NCBI RefSeq assembly: GCF_011059145.1
Contig: NZ_JAALLT010000001.1
Span: 355,250-419,249 of the forward strand
Direction of reading: 5' to 3'
Source: Halalkalibaculum roseum
GTDB taxonomy: Bacteria > Bacteroidota > Rhodothermia > Balneolales > Balneolaceae
Length of the DNA stretch: 64,000 nt
Shown here: piece after piece, positions 61,067-64,000 of the stretch
Layout of the letters: every line of letters starts with the position of its first letter
Position numbering within the stretch: the stretch's first letter is position 1
The notes under the pieces: generated by a model
Told to the model about the DNA's origin: nothing
The model's input: only the letters and a program-made list of their open reading frames with translations
The model's database searches: none
Translations under genes and position numbers: made by a program

Positions 61067-61639
61067 TCAAGCATCCAGCTGTTTTCGCAGCTCTTTTAGT
61101 GCATTTACCAGCAGATTATAAATGCTCTGTGTGCGAACATCCATAACTTTTGAGAGTTCATCGGTGGAAAGGCCTTCATAATATTTCAGGTAAACCGCTT
61201 CTCTTTGACGGGGGGAAAGTTCTTTAACGGCTATCTTGAGCCTGGATTTTTGCTGTTCTTCGAGCTCTAGGATTTCAATCCATTTATCATAGTTCACATA
61301 GATCTCAAATTCCTCCGCGGCATATTCCCGGTTCATTTTCTCCCGTCGGTTCTGCACGGCTTTGTCATTAAACAGTTGATGTCGCAGTGACATCAATAGG
61401 TAGGCGCGTACGGAATTTACGTTTGAAAGGTTTTCTCTGTATTTCCAAAGCTGCAAGAATACATCCTGAATGCAATCTTTTATGCGTTCTTCATCCGGAA
61501 TAATACGATACCCATAACTGTACATGGAGTTGTAAAACCTATCAAAAAGGGTACTGAGCGCCTTTTTTTGGCCGCCTTGCAGCTCTCTCCAAAGAGCCTC
61601 ACTTGAATTTATATGCGTCTCCTCGTTCTCAGATCCCAT
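61067..61639 (-). CDS. ECF RNA polymerase sigma factor (Bacteroidota FecI-like)
   Basis: This 190-residue sigma-70-family factor has region 2 (FDRFYNSMYSYGYRIIPDEE, CIQDVFLQLWKYRENL) and region 4 with helix-turn-helix (LSPRQREAVYLKYYEGLSTD, KVMDVRTQSIYNLL). Region 3 is absent, as in ECF factors. It opens the SusC/SusD glucan locus and is paired with FecR downstream. It should direct transcription of the locus when substrate is sensed. Confidence 0.95.
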   Translation of the reverse strand: MGSENEETHINSSEALWRELQGGQKKALSTLFDRFYNSMYSYGYRIIPDEERIKDCIQDVFLQLWKYRENLSNVNSVRAYLLMSLRHQLFNDKAVQNRREKMNREYAAEEFEIYVNYDKWIEILELEEQQKSRLKIAVKELSPRQREAVYLKYYEGLSTDELSKVMDVRTQSIYNLLVNALKELRKQLDA

Positions 61640-62021
61640 TTAAGTGCAGGAATCAATTTTAACATTTACATAAGCTGATTAATCAGCCTTCTAATTTAAT
61701 AATTGTTTGGTCAAATCATTAATTATTTAACCTTAAGAATGTCTCGGAATAATAACTACATCGGCATAATGATCCATTTCAACAAATAGGGTACCCGATT
61801 GACCAAGTACCCTGTTTGCAACCACTTATCCGGTGATCTTGAAGAGAATATAACTGAAATATGGGGTGACCAGTTCAGATCCAATCAGCTTCGATCTTTT
61901 TAAAAAGCCATCACCCCACTTGGAAATTCTAGGCGGCCGTGAAATAATGCTTTGAATAAAGCGGGTATTTGTAATAGGGATGCTGAATTTTAGCGGGTAT
62001 TAACCGGTTCCTTTTGTCGTA
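61640..62021. other. Gap with an unassigned inverted repeat
   Basis: I see no gene here. An inverted repeat CAAATAGGGTAC...GTACCCTGTTTG (about 61783-61818) has no T-run on either strand. The rest is AT-rich and may hold the promoter of the sigma factor gene, but no clear TTG/TANNTTTG pair was found. Confidence 0.45.
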
Positions 62022-63107
62022 TTATTCGAATGTAATGATGTGCTTGTACTTCTTTTGTTTTACTGCCAGTGCCGCAGCCTTCTTCGCATAATTTTTTGCG
62101 GTACAGTCGTACTGCAACGTAAGATTTCCGCTGATATCAATGTCAATTTGTTTGGTATAGCCTTCGGTGTTGCCGACGAGTGCCGATCCGTTGATGGTAG
62201 GCGTCCCTTTGCCGTCGAAGTTGTAGGCATTTTCAAAAATGACCAATCCGTTAAATTTAAAATTACCGGCTATGTCGAGTACAGCACCGGTGGAGTCTTC
62301 ATAAGTCATATTGCCGCCCGACCGAATCACCAGAATACCAAACCCTTCATCAATACCTCCGGTCAATCGTGCTTCATCTTCCACAAAAAATACACCCGGA
62401 TATTCTTTGGTACCCATCGAGCCTTTATAGTTACCGGTTATTGTCTGGGTATATGCGGTATTTTCCAGCCGTTCAATAAGCTGATCCGTCGGGCGGTAGG
62501 TAAGTGTTGTATCGGTTTTGATCGGTGGATCACCTTTCAAATCATTTCCGGTGTAATTTTCAACCAGGAAGTTGGATGTTTCATCCATGACTGTAATCCC
62601 GGGTTTATCGGAACAACCGCTGCCTGACCCGTCAAATCCATTAATGGATGAGCTGCCCCCGGTTGAATAGGAAAAGTTTTTGGTGGCGATGGTAAGCGGT
62701 GACTTAAAGTCGGGTACATAGTCAAGAGAGTTGATCTCGTAAACGCTCACAATCTCTACCGGTTCTTTTAATCCGTCGAAAACTGATTCGGAGTAGAGCC
62801 TGACGGTATCAGGCGCCCAGTAATCCGTACTGTTGTGAATATATTCAGCATACAGGGAAAATGGACGTCCCTCAATCTCTCCAATCCACGGATTGCCTGA
62901 ATGGTGATCTTCAGCCCATGTGGAATCTTCATTCATCTTCTGCATAGCCATCTGGATGGCCATGTGTGCCGTGTTCTTGGCTGTAACGAAGTTGGCGTAT
63001 CCGACGTTGCGCGAGATCATCATTTTGCCCTGACCCGCAGTTCCGATCCCTATATATCCCAGTGATACAATTACTCCCGAAAGAATGATAAGCATTGCAC
63101 GTCCCAT
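62022..63107 (-). CDS. Pilin/PilX-like N-terminal membrane anchor protein
   Basis: This 361-residue protein starts MGRAMLIILSGVIVSLGYIGIGTAGQG, a single N-terminal hydrophobic helix followed by a long extracytoplasmic part. The early segment (AHMAIQMAMQKMNEDSTWA) resembles the PilX/minor-pilin layout, where the anchor leads to a globular domain. The rest is Gly/Asn/Asp-rich with beta-like stretches (GNFKFNGLVIFENAYNF, ITGNYKGSMGTKEYPGVFFVEDEA) that could form a small beta-helix. No prepilin peptidase site is clear. No other pilus gene is nearby. The family call is modest. Confidence 0.6.
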   Translation of the reverse strand: MGRAMLIILSGVIVSLGYIGIGTAGQGKMMISRNVGYANFVTAKNTAHMAIQMAMQKMNEDSTWAEDHHSGNPWIGEIEGRPFSLYAEYIHNSTDYWAPDTVRLYSESVFDGLKEPVEIVSVYEINSLDYVPDFKSPLTIATKNFSYSTGGSSSINGFDGSGSGCSDKPGITVMDETSNFLVENYTGNDLKGDPPIKTDTTLTYRPTDQLIERLENTAYTQTITGNYKGSMGTKEYPGVFFVEDEARLTGGIDEGFGILVIRSGGNMTYEDSTGAVLDIAGNFKFNGLVIFENAYNFDGKGTPTINGSALVGNTEGYTKQIDIDISGNLTLQYDCTAKNYAKKAAALAVKQKKYKHIITFE

Positions 63108-63400
63108 AATAATACTCCCTATGCCTTTTTAGATGATATTTTACCAAACGTCATATAAAGGCAGGATTTTCATTTCCCTCGCCAACCTAAGGGTGTTGAT
63201 CATTCTACCTCAGCCTCTCAAAGACCTGGTTCTACTTTTACTCTCAATCTCCTTAACGGCAATAGCCAACTAAATTGCCGTGAGCTTATGACATCTGATT
63301 TTTTGTTTCTATGAATAATTAAATAATTCTAATAAACATTAGCAAATTCTAATATTTCTTTTATATTGGTGATATATCATCTACAAATAACACGACTATT

Positions 63401-63595
63401 ATGGAAGAAGAATTAGATTTCGATGACTATCCTACCCTTCATCTTCACATGATGATTGATGATTATGAAGAGCTCTGTAAGGAAGGAAGTAAGCAATCCT
63501 ATCATAGAAAGGTTAAAGAACAACATACTGAAAGGGAGGCATCACTATATGGTGTTGACCCACAGGGAAGGTTCTCTTTTTGCTTTGTGGACTAG
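63401..63595 (+). CDS. Small acidic protein of 64 residues, unknown
   Basis: This short protein begins MEEELDFDDYPTLHLHMMID, with a strongly acidic N-terminus and a basic middle (KQSYHRKVKEQ). No motif is recognised. It is preceded by an AT-rich gap of about 290 bases with no other gene, and it has no evident partner. Its reality rests on length and position only; it could be a chance frame. Confidence 0.4.
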   Translation: MEEELDFDDYPTLHLHMMIDDYEELCKEGSKQSYHRKVKEQHTEREASLYGVDPQGRFSFCFVD

Positions 63596-63649
63596 GATAA
63601 AAAGTCATTAATCCAGTTGAAATAATCGCGACAAGAGATCGTGGTGGTT

Positions 63650-64000
63650 TTAGGAGGAAGATAGCTCACCAACCGGTAGCGTAATAATGAAACGAGTTCC
63701 TCTGCCATCATCACTCTCCACCTTCAGCGAACCGCTGTGAATTTGGGTTATGATATCATAACTGATGCTTAGCCCAAGTCCGGTTCCCTCACCGGTGGGT
63801 TTGGTGGTAAAGAAGGGTTCGAAGATTTTCTCGCGAACCGGCTCGGGGATGCCTGGACCATTGTCAGAAATTATAATTTTAATTTCTTCACCTTTCTCAA
63901 AAGAAGTACTGATCGTAATTTTGGGCAGATAGGTTCCGTTTTGTTTGAGTTTCTGTTCCCAAACGGCATCAAAAGCATTTTCAATAATATTTTGTAACAC
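63650..64000 (-). CDS. Histidine kinase, C-terminal ATPase part (5' end outside window)
   Basis: The visible 116 residues are the HATPase_c domain of a sensor histidine kinase: N-box [12 protein letters not shown]1 box [10 protein letters not shown]-box FEPFFTTK and G2 box [13 protein letters not shown]. All ATP-binding boxes are intact. The sensor and HisKA parts lie beyond the right edge. The stop is at 63650. The frame continues to the window end, so the first visible GTG is not taken as the start. Confidence 0.93.
   Translation of the reverse strand: MLQNIIENAFDAVWEQKLKQNGTYLPKITISTSFEKGEEIKIIISDNGPGIPEPVREKIFEPFFTTKPTGEGTGLGLSISYDIITQIHSGSLKVESDDGRGTRFIITLPVGELSSS

Noticed and set aside
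61783..61818. Inverted repeat CAAATAGGGTAC/GTACCCTGTTTG as a terminator
   Set aside because: No T-run follows on either strand, so a terminator call is not supported.

Overview
The window looks like a chromosome segment from a marine or saline member of the Bacteroidota/Balneolota (FCB) group, most like Balneolales. This is inferred from gene content, not from an rRNA gene. The signs are a SusC/SusD pair, TANNTTTG-type -7 boxes in front of RNA genes, a YpdA-like bacillithiol reductase, a GWxTD protein, DUF4292 next to an EnvC-like protein, and an ileS-dksA-lspA cluster. No phage, insertion sequence, CRISPR array or rRNA operon is visible.

Layout. Positions 1-5174 hold the end of an unidentified gene, YceI, a zinc-free NADPH:quinone-type oxidoreductase, and an envelope pair (beta-barrel plus large lipoprotein). 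Positions 5175-11300 are an accessory stretch. It has small lipoproteins, a 67-residue Cys/His protein, a gene remnant, a membrane-spanning SARP/TPR regulator, tRNA-Arg(CCU) and a dense intergenic repeat block with 18 perfect copies of a heptamer. Positions 11302-21952 hold a DUF5686-type protein, then two converging gene pairs: serine hydrolase plus nucleotide-transporter-like/HEAT fusion on the plus strand, and an exported glucan-water-dikinase-like enzyme plus a second serine hydrolase on the minus strand. This is the most unusual gene set in the window.

Positions 22161-31000 hold an OmpA/thrombospondin-3 lipoprotein, tRNA-Ala(GGC), the SRP RNA, YpdA, a GWxTD protein, a YheT-like hydrolase, an acyl-CoA thioesterase, an exopolyphosphatase and a barrel protein. 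Positions 31097-41149 hold a PQQ-type sugar dehydrogenase, gamma-glutamyltransferase, a small membrane protein, a TPR/DUF4292/EnvC-like operon, and an operon of a low-molecular-weight tyrosine phosphatase, a fructosamine-kinase-like protein and a cytosolic BtuF-like protein. Positions 41150-42325 are a gene-free, repeat-rich gap. Positions 42326-52265 are housekeeping: ileS-dksA-lspA, yajC-ribBA, a beta-oxidation pair and tRNA-Val(UAC). Positions 52365-61639 are a laminarin-type polysaccharide utilisation locus (ECF sigma, FecR, SusC with an STN domain, SusD, PKD lipoprotein, GH16). The window ends with a pilin-like orphan, a 64-residue protein and the end of a histidine kinase.

Intergenic DNA is unusual throughout. 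At least ten gaps carry degenerate tracts with a 7-base period (one has 8), four carry a 10-base period built on CACAGAG/CTCTGTG, and several carry short hairpins of two recurring families. Different sites use different words but keep the same period, which ordinary annotation would miss.
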